DNA of 64,000 bases, taken from assembly GCF_001183985.1 (NCBI RefSeq), contig NZ_LFZW01000001.1, forward strand, positions 3,958,059 through 4,022,058. Direction: 5' to 3'. The notes beneath the pieces are model-generated. The model made no database searches. It was given only the letters and a program-made list of their open reading frames with translations, and was not told the origin of the DNA. This stretch comes from Peribacillus loiseleuriae. Its GTDB lineage: Bacteria > Bacillota > Bacilli > Bacillales > DSM-1321. Positions 38,198 to 48,140 of the stretch are shown here, in pieces (the first letter of the stretch is position 1; each line of letters begins with the position of its first letter). The translations under genes were made by a program, and so were the position numbers.

Positions 38198-39202
38198 TTA
38201 TTTCGTTGATTGTCTTTCTTCAATTCGATGAGGAAGAATGACAGCCTCATTTCCTTCTACCGTTTCTTTGTTCATCAATTTCGTCAGCAATCTCATGGAA
38301 ACAGCACCGATATCATAAAGAGGTTGTACAACGGTTGTAATGTGTGGGCGTACCATTAAAGTCAGGCGTGTATTATCAAAACTGATGACTTGGAAATCTT
38401 CCGGGACATTGTAGCCTTTATCTTGCGCTCCATGAACAATTCCAAGTGCCATCTCATCTGTACCAGCAATAATCGCAGTCGGTTTAGTTTGAGATTCAAG
38501 TAATTTTTCTAATGATTCGATTCCTGAATCATACGTGTAATCCCCTTCTACAATCCATTCTTCGTTATACGAAATATTGGCAGCTTTAAGTCCACGCCTA
38601 TATCCCTCTAGTTTCTTTTTCGTAATTGGATCTTCAAGATTCCCGCCAACAAAAGCAATTTGAGTATGGCCTTTCCCTGTGAAAGACGAGACTGCATCGA
38701 AAGCTGCAGCTTCATAGTCGATATTAACAGACGGAATTTGCTTCGTATCCTCAACCGTTCCTGCTAGCACGATTGGAACAGGAGACTTTTGGAACTCTGA
38801 AATATGAGTCTCAGTAATGTTTGATCCCATGAATACAATTCCATCCACTTGTTTCCCAAGCATTGTATTCAATAAACGAAACTCTTTATCTTGATTTTCA
38901 TCAGAGTTGCTCAAGATGATATTATACTTATACATCGTGGCGATATCTTCAATTCCACGTGCCAATTCCGCATAGAAAATGCTTGAAATATCGGGTATTA
39001 TCACGCCTACCGTTGTTGTTTTTTTACTTGCTAGTCCTCTGGCAACAGCATTTGGACGATAACCTAAGCGATCAATGACTTCCGAAACTTTCTTCCTTGT
39101 TGCTGGCTTAACATTTGGGTTGCCGTTGACAACACGTGATACGGTCGCCATAGATACATTTGCTTCACGCGCAACATCATAAATTGTAATATTATTCATC
39201 AA
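38198..39202 (-). CDS. ccpA: Catabolite control protein A
   Basis: LacI-family global regulator that binds cre sites with HPr-Ser-P. 334 residues (333 if the second Met is used). The helix-turn-helix and hinge are conserved: [20 protein letters not shown] and [15 protein letters not shown]. The effector domain runs from about residue 60. RBS GGAGTGG. The next gene downstream is acuC (convergent), while motP-motS, which lie in this interval in B. subtilis, are absent. Confidence 0.97.
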   Translation of the reverse strand: MMNNITIYDVAREANVSMATVSRVVNGNPNVKPATRKKVSEVIDRLGYRPNAVARGLASKKTTTVGVIIPDISSIFYAELARGIEDIATMYKYNIILSNSDENQDKEFRLLNTMLGKQVDGIVFMGSNITETHISEFQKSPVPIVLAGTVEDTKQIPSVNIDYEAAAFDAVSSFTGKGHTQIAFVGGNLEDPITKKKLEGYRRGLKAANISYNEEWIVEGDYTYDSGIESLEKLLESQTKPTAIIAGTDEMALGIVHGAQDKGYNVPEDFQVISFDNTRLTLMVRPHITTVVQPLYDIGAVSMRLLTKLMNKETVEGNEAVILPHRIEERQSTK

Positions 39203-39721
39203 ACCACTCCTTCACTACTATCATTTTTCATTTACTTGAGCTAGATACTAAAATTCATTGAAAAAAAAATAATTTCTTACTTTATCTCTGTTTAACTAAC
39301 CATCAATGGGATGAAAAAAACTCGACTGATGAAAGTTTTTATTAAAAGTATATATGCCAAGTCAAAAAGGCACTGTCCCTATCTTTTAAACATGATGAGA
39401 ATTCATGCCGTACACTTTAAACGTCTTTTAAGAAAAACATACAAATTATAACATACTTTTCGACAAAACTCTCCTATTCACTCCTAGTAAAAAGTTAATA
39501 AGAAAAAATTGTTTCGTAAAGATTCCTTTAATCATACGATAAGTGACGCATTACTGCAACGAATCTTGCCATTTTTGCGTACAAATCGGATGAAATGATT
39601 CTTTTTCATAATACATTCAACAAAAATACAAGCGTTTCGTTGAAGAAAAAACGACAGATTACGTCACATTTCTAACTTCACCGTTCTTCCCCACAGCAAT
39701 AAGGTCCTAGAAACAAATAAA
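39203..39721. other. AT-rich gap upstream of ccpA
   Basis: About 520 bp without a convincing ORF. It contains the ccpA promoter region and low-complexity A/T runs; I could not identify an RNA structure or repeat in it. Confidence 0.5.
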
Positions 39722-39839
39722 AAGAGAGGTTGTCCCAAAAGCGTCTGACCTCACACTCAATATACCGTTCATTGTATCATTTAAACGATATATAGGAGAT
39801 GTGGGGTCTAACCCTTATATTATGGGACAGCCTCTCTTT
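39722..39839. repeat. Palindromic intergenic element A, copy 8
   Basis: The most complete copy: outer AAGAGAGGTTGTCCCAAAA and TATGGGACAGCCTCTCTTT split across the ends, middle GTCTGACCTCACA and GTGGGGTCTAACCC, inner TATACCGTTCATTG and TTTAAACGATATATAG. It follows the aroA stop by 12 bases and would form a near-complete cruciform hairpin. Confidence 0.85.
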
Positions 39840-39850
39840 AATAAATCAAT

Positions 39851-40930
39851 TTATACAGTTACGCCAGTCAACATTTTCTGAATTTCTTTATAAAACTCAT
39901 CAAATTGTTTGAAGTCCATTTGTTGCGCAGAGTCAGAAAGTGCAACTGCTGGATCAGGGTGAACTTCTGCCATTACACCATCTGCACCAATAGCTAGAGC
40001 TGCTTTTGCAGTTGGAAGCAATAGATCACGGCGGCCAGTTGAATGTGTAACATCAACCATGACAGGTAAATGCGTTTCTTGTTTTAAAATTGGAACAGCT
40101 GAGATATCCAATGTATTTCTCGTTGCTCTTTCATACGTACGAATTCCACGCTCACAAAGGATGATGTTGCCATTTCCTTGTGACATGATGTATTCAGCTG
40201 CATGGATGAACTCATCGATCGTAGCTGCGATCCCGCGTTTTAAAAGAACTGGTTTATTCACCTTACCAGCAGCCTTTAATAATTCAAAGTTCTGCATATT
40301 TCGTGCGCCAATTTGAATCACATCAATATAATCTAGAGCAGTTTCAATATCATTCGGACTAACAATTTCACTGATGATAGCTAGATCGTACTTATCACCG
40401 ACTTGTTTCAATATTTTTAATCCTTCAAGGCCAAGACCTTGGAAATCATATGGAGAAGTACGTGGTTTAAATGCACCACCGCGAAGTAGTTTCAGACCTT
40501 TTGCTTTGACAACTTCAGCAACCTGAGCTACTTGTTCGTAAGATTCAACTGCACAAGGACCAAACACGAAGCTTGGAATACCGTTTCCAACTAGTTCGCC
40601 CTTCAAATCAATCACTGTATTTTCTGCTTTTTTCTGACGAGAAACAAGCAACGCTTTCTTCTGATTCTCTTCTTGTAAACCGAGACCCATTTTAAAGATT
40701 TCTTTAAAAATATGTTTAAGTGATGCAGGATCTAGTGGACCCTGATTATGATCTTCGATTGAATCCAACATTTTTCGTTCACGAACTGGATCATATCGGT
40801 TAATCCCTTGTTTTTCTTTCACTTGGCCAATTTCTTGTACAAGTTCAGCACGTTTGTTAATAAGATGCAATAACTCCAAATTCACATCATCTAGTTTCTC
40901 ACGCAAAAGTTCCAAATTATTATTACTCAA
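39851..40930 (-). CDS. aroA: Bifunctional chorismate mutase / DAHP synthase
   Basis: 359 residues: an AroQ-type chorismate mutase domain (1-90, [23 protein letters not shown]) fused to a type I-beta DAHP synthase ([35 protein letters not shown]). It makes the first shikimate-pathway intermediate, with the mutase domain sensing chorismate and prephenate. The start codon is TTG (TTGAGTAAT) six bases past GGGTGG. Position between ccpA and ytxJ-ytxG is as in B. subtilis. Confidence 0.95.
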   Translation of the reverse strand: MSNNNLELLREKLDDVNLELLHLINKRAELVQEIGQVKEKQGINRYDPVRERKMLDSIEDHNQGPLDPASLKHIFKEIFKMGLGLQEENQKKALLVSRQKKAENTVIDLKGELVGNGIPSFVFGPCAVESYEQVAQVAEVVKAKGLKLLRGGAFKPRTSPYDFQGLGLEGLKILKQVGDKYDLAIISEIVSPNDIETALDYIDVIQIGARNMQNFELLKAAGKVNKPVLLKRGIAATIDEFIHAAEYIMSQGNGNIILCERGIRTYERATRNTLDISAVPILKQETHLPVMVDVTHSTGRRDLLLPTAKAALAIGADGVMAEVHPDPAVALSDSAQQMDFKQFDEFYKEIQKMLTGVTV

Positions 40931-41175
40931 AATAATCCACCCTTTCCTTTCCGGTCAACCAATTGAAAAACATAGCTTCTTCATAATTAATGAGATGCTG
41001 ACAAGTTTTTATCATTCTCATCCGGAATCTGTTATGAATTGAAAAAATATGTTACTGTTTTTATATAATTTCATTCATTATAAATGAAAATTTTTGAATT
41101 GTCACTATTTTTTTCTTTATTAATTAAACGCTTTTAAGCATTAAAGTAAATTTTAGTCTAAAGAAGGTGTTCTTT

Positions 41176-43326
41176 GTGCACGAAAAACTATTCGCGCTTG
41201 ATATTGGTACTCGTTCCGTTGTAGGAATTATTTTAGAAAAAACGGCTGATTCATTTGAAGTAACAGATATTGTTTCAATGGAACATCAAGAACGAGCTAT
41301 GCTAGATGGGCAAATTCACGATGTGATCGCTGTCTCAAAAGTCATTCAAACCATTAAAGACATATTGGAAAAGAAACACGGCTCACTTCATAATGTGTCG
41401 GTTGCTGCAGCTGGGCGTGCACTAAAAACAGAGCCTGCCTCTATTAGTATCGATATTAACGGGAAATCAATACTCCAACACGATGATATTCTGCATCTCG
41501 AATTAAGTGCCGTTCAAAAAGCACAAGCCATTGTGGCTGAAAAAAACAACTCAAGTTCAAACCATCATTATTATTGTGTCGGATATTCCGTTTTATATTA
41601 TCGACTTGATGATCAAGAAATCGGCAGCTTAATCGATCAGAGTGGAACAAAAGTCTCAGTCGAAATTATTGCAACATTCCTTCCAAAAGCGGTTGTTGAA
41701 AGCTTACTTGCCGCTTTGAAACGAGCAGATTTACATATGCAAGCTTTGACGCTTGAGCCAATTGCTGCAATCAATGTTCTCATCCCACAGTCGATGAGAA
41801 GATTAAATGTCGCGCTCGTGGATATCGGAGCCGGGACTTCTGACATTGCCTTAACAGACTCAGGAACCGTTATTGCCTATGGGATGGTACCGATTGCTGG
41901 TGATGAAATCACAGAAGCCATCAGCGATTCGCTTCTACTTGATTTTCCGTTAGCAGAAACCGCTAAAAGACAGTTGATTGATCAAGAGATAATTACTGTA
42001 ACCGATATCCTTGGTTTCGAGACGGAAATACCAAGTACTGAGGTCGTCGAGAGTATTATGCCTTCCATTGAAAAATTGGCAGATGCTATTAGCCAGGAAA
42101 TATATATATTAAATAACAACATACCACCAAAGGCAGTGATGCTAGTTGGCGGTGGCAGTCTAACCCCCAAGCTCCCTGAAATTCTGGCTGATAAATTAAA
42201 TCTTCCGAAAAACCGTGTCGCTATTCGAGGGATTGAAGCCATTGGACAGCTCACAATTGCTGATCATGTACACAGTGGCCCTGAGCTCGTAACACCAATC
42301 GGGATTGCTTTAGCCGCTCATAAAAGTCCGATTCAATATATGAGTGTGAATGTAAACGGTCAAACGATCCGCCTCTTTGATATGAAAGAAATGACAGTAG
42401 GGGATTGTCTGCTAACTGCAGGAATTAAATTGAATAAATTATATGGAAGACCTGGCATGGCCATGATGGTTAAGTTCAACGGACAATTAATTACAATCCC
42501 AGGTGAGCATGGGACAAAACCGATCCTGACAATAAACGGCAAGGACGTATCATTAGATTACACCGTTCAAGATGGCGATGAAATCACAGTCCAACAAGGA
42601 GATGATGGCAGGTCACCTAGATTGTCTATTAAAGACCTTGCAGATGGATTGCCAAGTAAACAGGTCACAATCAATGACGCTAAACACACGATTCATGCCG
42701 AACTACGCCGTAATGATCAAGTTGTTACAGGTGAGGAATTTCTTCATGACAATGATAGAATTACATGTACAATACCAGGTACACTAGAAGAACTTTTTAC
42801 TAAGACCAATAAAGAAGATCTATTGAGAAGTGTAAAGCCATTTACGGTTACAGTGAATGAAAAGGAAGTTACCCTCCCTGCATTCGGAGGCAAGATTGTC
42901 AAAAACGGTATTCCAACAAATCCCACAAGTACATACGAAGATGGTGATGTGATTGAAATGAAGTCGTCCCGGCCACTCACTACTGATTTAGCCTATGCGA
43001 TGAATGCACAGCTCACATTTTCAATCCCAGTTACATTCAACGGAAAAAAACTACGGCTTACAAAGAAGCTCGCTGAGTTTTATCGCGATGGACATACTTT
43101 AACGAGCGAAGATGTCATCAACCATGGAGATACTCTTAGCTTCGTTCAAAATAAAATGGAGCCGTTTATTTTTCAGGATGTATTTATGCATATTGACATT
43201 GACATGCCAGAACACATCGTAGGAGGATTTCTGTTAATGAAAAACAAACAAGAGACAACCTTCAACGAAACATTAGCTCCTGGAGATGAACTAAACATTT
43301 TATGGCCGACATCATCACCGACATGA
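41176..43326 (+). CDS. FtsA-like actin-fold protein with long C-terminal extension
   Basis: 716 residues from a GTG start (MHEKLFALDIGTRSVVG) placed after AAGAAGGTG. Residues 1-390 form an FtsA/PilM/ParM-like ATPase with DIGTRSVVG (phosphate 1), DIGAGTSDIAL (phosphate 2) and VGGGSLTPKLP (adenosine). The remaining 330 residues have no resemblance to FtsA and look like repeated beta-grasp-like units with DGDEITVQQGDD and DGDVIEMKSSR. The usual C-terminal amphipathic tip of FtsA is not seen, so it is probably not the division FtsA. It is a single gene divergent from aroA and ends in an element A copy. Confidence 0.75.
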   Translation: MHEKLFALDIGTRSVVGIILEKTADSFEVTDIVSMEHQERAMLDGQIHDVIAVSKVIQTIKDILEKKHGSLHNVSVAAAGRALKTEPASISIDINGKSILQHDDILHLELSAVQKAQAIVAEKNNSSSNHHYYCVGYSVLYYRLDDQEIGSLIDQSGTKVSVEIIATFLPKAVVESLLAALKRADLHMQALTLEPIAAINVLIPQSMRRLNVALVDIGAGTSDIALTDSGTVIAYGMVPIAGDEITEAISDSLLLDFPLAETAKRQLIDQEIITVTDILGFETEIPSTEVVESIMPSIEKLADAISQEIYILNNNIPPKAVMLVGGGSLTPKLPEILADKLNLPKNRVAIRGIEAIGQLTIADHVHSGPELVTPIGIALAAHKSPIQYMSVNVNGQTIRLFDMKEMTVGDCLLTAGIKLNKLYGRPGMAMMVKFNGQLITIPGEHGTKPILTINGKDVSLDYTVQDGDEITVQQGDDGRSPRLSIKDLADGLPSKQVTINDAKHTIHAELRRNDQVVTGEEFLHDNDRITCTIPGTLEELFTKTNKEDLLRSVKPFTVTVNEKEVTLPAFGGKIVKNGIPTNPTSTYEDGDVIEMKSSRPLTTDLAYAMNAQLTFSIPVTFNGKKLRLTKKLAEFYRDGHTLTSEDVINHGDTLSFVQNKMEPFIFQDVFMHIDIDMPEHIVGGFLLMKNKQETTFNETLAPGDELNILWPTSSPT

Positions 43327-43335
43327 AAAAAAGTA

Positions 43336-43415
43336 AAAAAGGGTCAGACCTTACTCTATACACCGTTTATTATGTCCTCTAAACGGTATATGGAGATGTG
43401 GGGTTCTGACCCTTC
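43336..43415. repeat. Palindromic intergenic element A, copy 9
   Basis: AAAGGGTCAGACC and GGGTTCTGACCCTT outer, CTATACACCGTTTA and TAAACGGTATATGGAG inner; no GAGGTTGTCTC flank. Between convergent FtsA-like gene and brxC. Confidence 0.83.
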
Positions 43416-43439
43416 ATTACGACGTGATAGCCTGTTATA

Positions 43440-43766
43440 TCATTTCCCTACTGCGTCTTCGAGTGAAGTCACAGTGATTCTCCAATGTGAATCATTCCAA
43501 GCAGGCTTGCCATCTTTAAAATAAATGGCCTGTGGTGATTGGTGTTTCACATCGAAGATTTCCGCAATATAAGCAGAAAGCGGACGTGCTTCCTGAATAG
43601 CTAAATAAGCTGTCTTAACATCATTGTGCTCATCAATATACCTTTGATACTCTGTAAAGGCCTCTGCGCTAACAGGGCACGTTAAACTATGCTTAAAGAG
43701 AAGGAATGAATCCTCTTTAACTAATTCATTAAACTGTTCTTCTGTTTCAATTTTCACTAATGTCAT
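43440..43766 (-). CDS. brxC: Monothiol bacilliredoxin BrxC (YtxJ)
   Basis: A 108-residue thioredoxin-fold protein with HSLTCPVSAEAFTEYQ near residue 25. The TCPVS motif carries a single active Cys, as in YtxJ/BrxC, which resolves bacillithiol-protein disulfides (family knowledge). In B. subtilis it is the third gene of the ytxGHJ stress operon; here a strong hairpin lies between ytxH and this gene, so it may need readthrough or its own promoter. Confidence 0.92.
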   Translation of the reverse strand: MTLVKIETEEQFNELVKEDSFLLFKHSLTCPVSAEAFTEYQRYIDEHNDVKTAYLAIQEARPLSAYIAEIFDVKHQSPQAIYFKDGKPAWNDSHWRITVTSLEDAVGK

Positions 43767-43825
43767 TTCAACAACTCCTTTTTAGGCATTATTCTATAGA
43801 TTGTTAACCCATTTCACAAAAAATT

Positions 43826-43856
43826 GGCGCTGAAATTAGCCTATCATTTCAGCGCC
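43826..43856 (-). terminator. Hairpin between ytxH and brxC
   Basis: GGCGCTGAAAT and ATTTCAGCGCC form a perfect 11-bp stem, with AATTTTTTG past it on the minus strand. Likely partial terminator of ytxGH. Confidence 0.75.
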
Positions 43857-43869
43857 AGTTTTGACAAAT

Positions 43870-44445
43870 TTACTGTTTATACTTCGTTTCCGTTTCTTCG
43901 AATGCCTTTTCGGTCTCATCGAGCAATTGAGCCGCGCTTTTGTCGCTCTTTTTCGAATCGTTAACTGTTGATTTATCTGTATCTGGTACATGCTTCACTT
44001 CAACACTTTTGATTTTTGAATGATGACTGGAACTTCCTTTATCATCTGCCAAACTTTCGATACCTTCTTTTTTACTTAATTCTTCTCCTGTTTTAACGCC
44101 AGGCTTTAAGCTTGATACTTTATCCAATAAGTCAGAACCTTTACTTACAAGCTGTGTTACAGAACTGCTTTTTTCTTTAGCCGTTTCAGCAATTCCGTTG
44201 CCTTTTTCAATCGCAACCAGACGGAGTTTTTCTGTTTTCTCACCTAAAGATTTCGCTTGTTCATTGAGGTCGCGCAGCAATTCTTTCCCCGTTTTAGGAG
44301 CCATGAATAAGCCGCAGCAAGCACCAATAACGCCTCCAACCACAGCCCCAATGATAAATCCTGAAGAGTTACCAGAATTACGATCTTCATTTGCCCTTTC
44401 GCAATCCTTCGTATAATCCTTAACCGGAAATTCTTTTTGTGCCAT
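43870..44445 (-). CDS. ytxH: YtxH-family general stress protein
   Basis: A 191-residue protein with one glycine-rich membrane segment (about 27-48, GFIIGAVVGGVIGACCGLFM) followed by the hallmark APKTGKELLRDL and a long, charged helical C-terminal region. It is longer than the typical 150-residue YtxH because of its extended Lys/Ser-rich tail. Function unknown; part of the sigma-B-type ytxG-ytxH unit. RBS GAGAGGAG. Confidence 0.88.
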   Translation of the reverse strand: MAQKEFPVKDYTKDCERANEDRNSGNSSGFIIGAVVGGVIGACCGLFMAPKTGKELLRDLNEQAKSLGEKTEKLRLVAIEKGNGIAETAKEKSSSVTQLVSKGSDLLDKVSSLKPGVKTGEELSKKEGIESLADDKGSSSHHSKIKSVEVKHVPDTDKSTVNDSKKSDKSAAQLLDETEKAFEETETKYKQ

Positions 44446-44495
44446 GTTCTTTCTCCTCTCAACTTTGTATTTAATAGTTTTCTTTTTCTTACGTA

Positions 44496-44999
44496 TTATC
44501 TAGAACGTAAGAAACGCTTTTTTACTACTTTGTCTGATGCTAATTCCTCTTGTTGACTATAAGATGGTTCGTCAGCTGACATAGTCTGCTTTTTCTTAGA
44601 TTTCCACTTATCGCGGATTTCCATCGCAACATTTGTCCACTGTACAATCTGGGAAATCTTATCTTGATTATTTTCGAGTTCATGCTGCACTTTCTGTGAA
44701 ATTTTTTGAACAGATGTATTAAAGTTTTGGATGGAACTTCCCACATCCTTCACTGCATCTACCACGGTATTTAGGTTTTCTGATTTCTTTTGTAAATCTT
44801 CTGCGAGTGCATTTGTTTTATGCAATAATTGCGTCGTCTCAAGTGACACACCTTGCATTTGGCTTTCTAACCCAGTTAGTGTTTTCGACACACTATCAAG
44901 TGTAAATTGTAGCGACTTTAATGTTTTGGCTAAAAAAACAACTAAAATGAAAAAAGCGATTGCGAAAACGGCAGCACTTAAATATAAAATTATTTCCAT
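44496..44999 (-). CDS. ytxG: DUF948 protein YtxG
   Basis: 167 residues from MEIILYLSAAVFAIAFFILV, one N-terminal membrane anchor and a DUF948 coiled-coil-like body (TLDSVSKTLTGLESQMQGVS). The ATG at 44999 is favoured because GGAGG lies seven bases ahead; the ATG at 45005 is only one base from it. First gene of the ytxG-ytxH unit, with a sigma-B-type promoter upstream. Confidence 0.88.
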   Translation of the reverse strand: MEIILYLSAAVFAIAFFILVVFLAKTLKSLQFTLDSVSKTLTGLESQMQGVSLETTQLLHKTNALAEDLQKKSENLNTVVDAVKDVGSSIQNFNTSVQKISQKVQHELENNQDKISQIVQWTNVAMEIRDKWKSKKKQTMSADEPSYSQQEELASDKVVKKRFLRSR

Positions 45000-45059
45000 G
45001 TCCATACCTCCGAAAAATGTTTCACTTATGTTTACACAATATTTTGTCTGTTCTTATCA

Positions 45060-45084
45060 ATACCCTTTCTGTTCTGAGATAAAC
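45060..45084 (-). promoter_or_regulatory. Sigma-B promoter of ytxGH
   Basis: GTTTAT, a 13-bp spacer and GGGTAT on the minus strand, fitting the sigma-B consensus GTTTAA-N12-14-GGGTAT with one change. In B. subtilis ytxGHJ (csb40) is a sigma-B-controlled operon, so the match is expected from homology. Confidence 0.82.
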
Positions 45085-45319
45085 ATCATCCCTAAACATT
45101 TTCCACAATTATGATACATATTCCTTCCTCATCGTAGTCTTAGAATAACAAATTTTTTCACGAGTGAAAATTATTTCTCCTCTCGAACCATTACATGCAA
45201 CAGAATACAGAAAATCGGTTACAATAATGATGTGATAGAGGTACGCAACAAATCTACGTTTTCTTAACAATTTGAGTGAATTCCTATCTCTTTATCTTAT
45301 TTTTATGGAGGCCATACTA

Positions 45320-46435
45320 ATGAAAGATCCTAGAATTGAACAACTGGCAAAAAATTTAATCAACTACTCTGTTAAGCTACAAAAAGGGGAAAAAGTCCTG
45401 ATCGAAAACTTCGGCCTACAACGCGAGCTCGTCAATGCCCTTGTTAAAGAAGCATATGCAGCAGGTGGATACCCATTTGTTTCTTTAAAAGACCATCAAG
45501 TAGATCGCGCCTTACTGATGGGTGCAAAAGAAGATCAATTTGATATGATTGCTGAATTCGAAGCGAATGTTATGAAAAATATGGATGCCTATATCGGCCT
45601 GCGCGCAGGTGACAATATCAATGAGCAATCAGATGTACCTGCAGAAAAAATGGCCATTCATGGCAATACAGTCGGTAAAAAAGTACATAGAGAAATCCGT
45701 GTTCCTAAAACAAAATGGGTTGTGCTTCGTTACCCGACAAACTCAATGGCTCAATTGGCTAAAATGAGTACGGAGGCATTTGAGGACTTTTACTTTAATG
45801 TATGCAATCTAGACTACGGCAAAATGAGCGAGGCAATGGACAGCCTTGTTGAGCTCATGAATCGTACCGACAAAGTCCGCTTAACTGGACCTGGCACCGA
45901 TTTAACGTTTTCTATCAAGGACATCAAGGCAATTAAATGCGCTGGAGAATTAAATATTCCTGACGGTGAAGTATATTCGGCTCCTGTCCGTGATTCAGTA
46001 AACGGAACGATTACATACAATACGCCATCACCTTATCAAGGATTTACATTCGAAAATGTGAAATTAACGTTCAAAGATGGCAAAATTGTTGAAGCAACGG
46101 CGAATGATACAGAGCGCATAAATAAAATTTTCGATACAGATGAAGGAGCTCGGTTCGTTGGAGAATTCGCTATTGGTGTGAATCCATTCATCCTTCATCC
46201 GATGCAAGACATCCTATTTGATGAAAAAATTGACGGTAGCTTCCACTTCACACCAGGTCAATGCTATGATGATGCTTATAATGGCAATCATTCCAACATT
46301 CACTGGGATTTAGTGAACATTCAACGCCCTGATTACGGCGGCGGAAGCATCTACTTTGATGACGTCTTAATCCGTCAAGATGGCCGCTTTGTCATTCCAG
46401 AGCTTGAGAAGTTAAATCCGGAAAACTTGAAGTAA
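45320..46435 (+). CDS. ampS: Aminopeptidase AmpS (M29)
   Basis: A 371-residue leucyl-type M29 metallopeptidase. Start at MKDPRIEQLAKNLINYS set by TGGAGG. Metal-binding and core segments include SAPVRDSVNGTITYN, GEFAIGVNPFI, and SNIHWDLVNIQRPDYGGGSI near the end. Catalyses removal of N-terminal residues in the cytosol. Its stop codon is only ten bases from the right end of the IS605-type element. Confidence 0.93.
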   Translation: MKDPRIEQLAKNLINYSVKLQKGEKVLIENFGLQRELVNALVKEAYAAGGYPFVSLKDHQVDRALLMGAKEDQFDMIAEFEANVMKNMDAYIGLRAGDNINEQSDVPAEKMAIHGNTVGKKVHREIRVPKTKWVVLRYPTNSMAQLAKMSTEAFEDFYFNVCNLDYGKMSEAMDSLVELMNRTDKVRLTGPGTDLTFSIKDIKAIKCAGELNIPDGEVYSAPVRDSVNGTITYNTPSPYQGFTFENVKLTFKDGKIVEATANDTERINKIFDTDEGARFVGEFAIGVNPFILHPMQDILFDEKIDGSFHFTPGQCYDDAYNGNHSNIHWDLVNIQRPDYGGGSIYFDDVLIRQDGRFVIPELEKLNPENLK

Positions 46436-46439
46436 TGAT

Positions 46440-46700
46440 TGACCAATCCCACAGCTAAAGCAGTGGGATTCTTTTTCGCAAACATTTTACTTACAAACTC
46501 CCAAAGGAAGTCGCAGAGGCAAAACTTGGGCGAACAACTCTCGATAAAAAACAGTCCATCGAAAGGGCAAGGTCTGTGCCTGCTACGCCGTTCGTTCGGC
46601 GATACTTTTCTCTTTTTTCGGTTGATCCTTTGGATGTTTTGCTTTTTGTCTTTCTTCCATGGACAAAAAACGCTTATTCCATACCGGTTGCTTATATAAA
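46440..46700 (-). ncRNA. Predicted reRNA/omega-RNA overlapping tnpB 3' end
   Basis: IS605-type elements make a guide RNA from the 3' end of tnpB through the right end (established knowledge). The minus strand from about 46700 to 46440 is the matching place, with the right-end hairpin at 46448-46467 as scaffold tip. The adjacent guide would be the last bases of ampS in antisense. No direct evidence of expression. Confidence 0.35.
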
Positions 46701-47890
46701 ACCGAAAGAAGTGGTTTCATTTCCATGTGATATTTTTTGCGCACAATATTTTGCGCTCCATTCACATCACGATGGATTTCTGTTTTGTGAACAGAACATA
46801 TGAAGTTTCTTCCGTTTGCTTGGTGTCGCCCCCCACAAAACGGACAATCTTGGGAGGTATAGCTTTCTTCTGTTTCTTCCATGCTGATCCCTTTTAATTG
46901 GGCTTTGTATTTCAGCTTTTGTTTGATTTTCCCCTGATTCCATAGCGATAATTGTTGTCGTCTTTTTTTATTGTATTTCCGTTTCTTTTTCCTATTTTTC
47001 TTTGTGTTTTTTTCCAAACCAGATACGTTTCCGATGACAAAGTTCGTTACTTTTTCTTCTTCTAAAAAAGAAACGGCTTCTTTTGTTGTCTTATGTTCCA
47101 ACTCTTCAAGCTGATTTTTTGTCTTTTATTTTTTCCATTGACGAGAGCCCTTTTTACAACGAGACATTTTTTTACTCAAATCGGCTAATACCTTTGCACG
47201 GAATTGAGAAATACTACGCATCGCTCGACCCGAAATTAATAATGCCTTATCCTCGGTCGCTACAGTTACGGAGTGAATTTCACCCAAATCTCCACCCGCC
47301 GCTTTAAAAGCATACGTTGAAGTGTCTTTTTCTGGTACAGATACCGAATAACAAAACCAGTAGGCTCCGTTCCTCCAAACGATCTCAGCGTAGTTACAGT
47401 TTTTTAAATCTTCTTTTGAAAGATTAGGAATGGTGGCCGATTTGTTTTTCTTAGGAACTTTTTCATTCCAGTTTTTCTTTTTCTTTTTCGTTAAAAGGGT
47501 AGAGAGGTTTACTTCGTATTCTACTTTTTTAATTTTGATCGCTTCGTTTGAAATCTCCATAGACGTTTGTTTTAACGGAATACAATAATAGTATTTTTTA
47601 CGCTACGGATATTTTGCTTTTTTGTCCGTTACTCGTAGCTGACGAATGGTTTCACGATTGGCAACATATTTATCTGCAATAGCTTGAACAGTTTGAGAAT
47701 GAAGATGATACGTTTGTTTCCGAATCGCTTGGATTTCCGTTTTACTTAACCACTTTTTAAAGGAAAAATAATAAGAAGTTGCTTCTCTGACAATATCATT
47801 CCAAACGGAAGCTGCTTCTCGTTGCATGAACCTTAACTCTGAATACAATTTTTTATCATAAGGGATTTTAAATGAATGAGTCACAAACAC
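46583..47890 (-). pseudogene. TnpB (RNA-guided nuclease), two in-frame stops
   Basis: 436 codons in one frame: MFVTHSFKIPYDKK from a GTG start, then a TAG at 47603-47605 and a TAA at 47126-47128, and no frameshift. RuvC-I Asp is in AAGGDLGEIHSV, RuvC-II region in FVIGNVSGLEKN, and the zinc ribbon CPFCGGRH...FICSVHKTEIHRD with the RuvC-III Asp in HRDVNGAQN. All catalytic positions expected of TnpB are kept, but nonsense codons split it into three ORFs (95, 144 and 172 aa). It is a recently killed copy. Confidence 0.88.
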
Positions 47891-48086
47891 GGTGTTCTCC
47901 TCCTTTCTTATTATTCAAATAACTCCACAATTCAATCATACAGAACATTTGTTCCATTCGCAAATGATACGTTCACTTAAAGCAAAAAAAAAACGAAACA
48001 TGAACATGTCTAAAGACATGCCTGTTTCGACCTCACTACCATCCCACCTCTAAAGAAGTGGGCTTTCTCGTTCGAAAAAGTCTGTA

Positions 48087-48119
48087 AAACTCGCTATAAC
48101 GGTTTGTTATAGCGAGTTT
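48087..48119 (-). terminator. Terminator of the giant coiled-coil gene
   Basis: AAACTCGCTATAAC and GTTATAGCGAGTTT form a perfect 14-bp stem around five bases; the minus-strand U-run is short (GTTTTAC). Confidence 0.72.
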
Positions 48120-48140
48120 GTTTGATTCCATTTTAAGGGT

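Larger units (their letters stand above)
46440..48085 (-). mobile_element. IS200/IS605-type element without TnpA
   Basis: A tnpB relic bounded by the same hairpin at each end in the same orientation: CCCACAGCTAAAGCAGTGGG (46448-46467, right end) and CCCACCTCTAAAGAAGTGGG (48043-48062, left end). Another hairpin, CATGTCTAAAGACATG, lies at 48005-48020. Subterminal palindromes in direct orientation, and no inverted terminal repeats, are the IS605 layout. There is no tnpA in the window, so it was mobilised in trans. The exact edges are approximate to about ten bases. Its right end abuts ampS. Confidence 0.8.
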
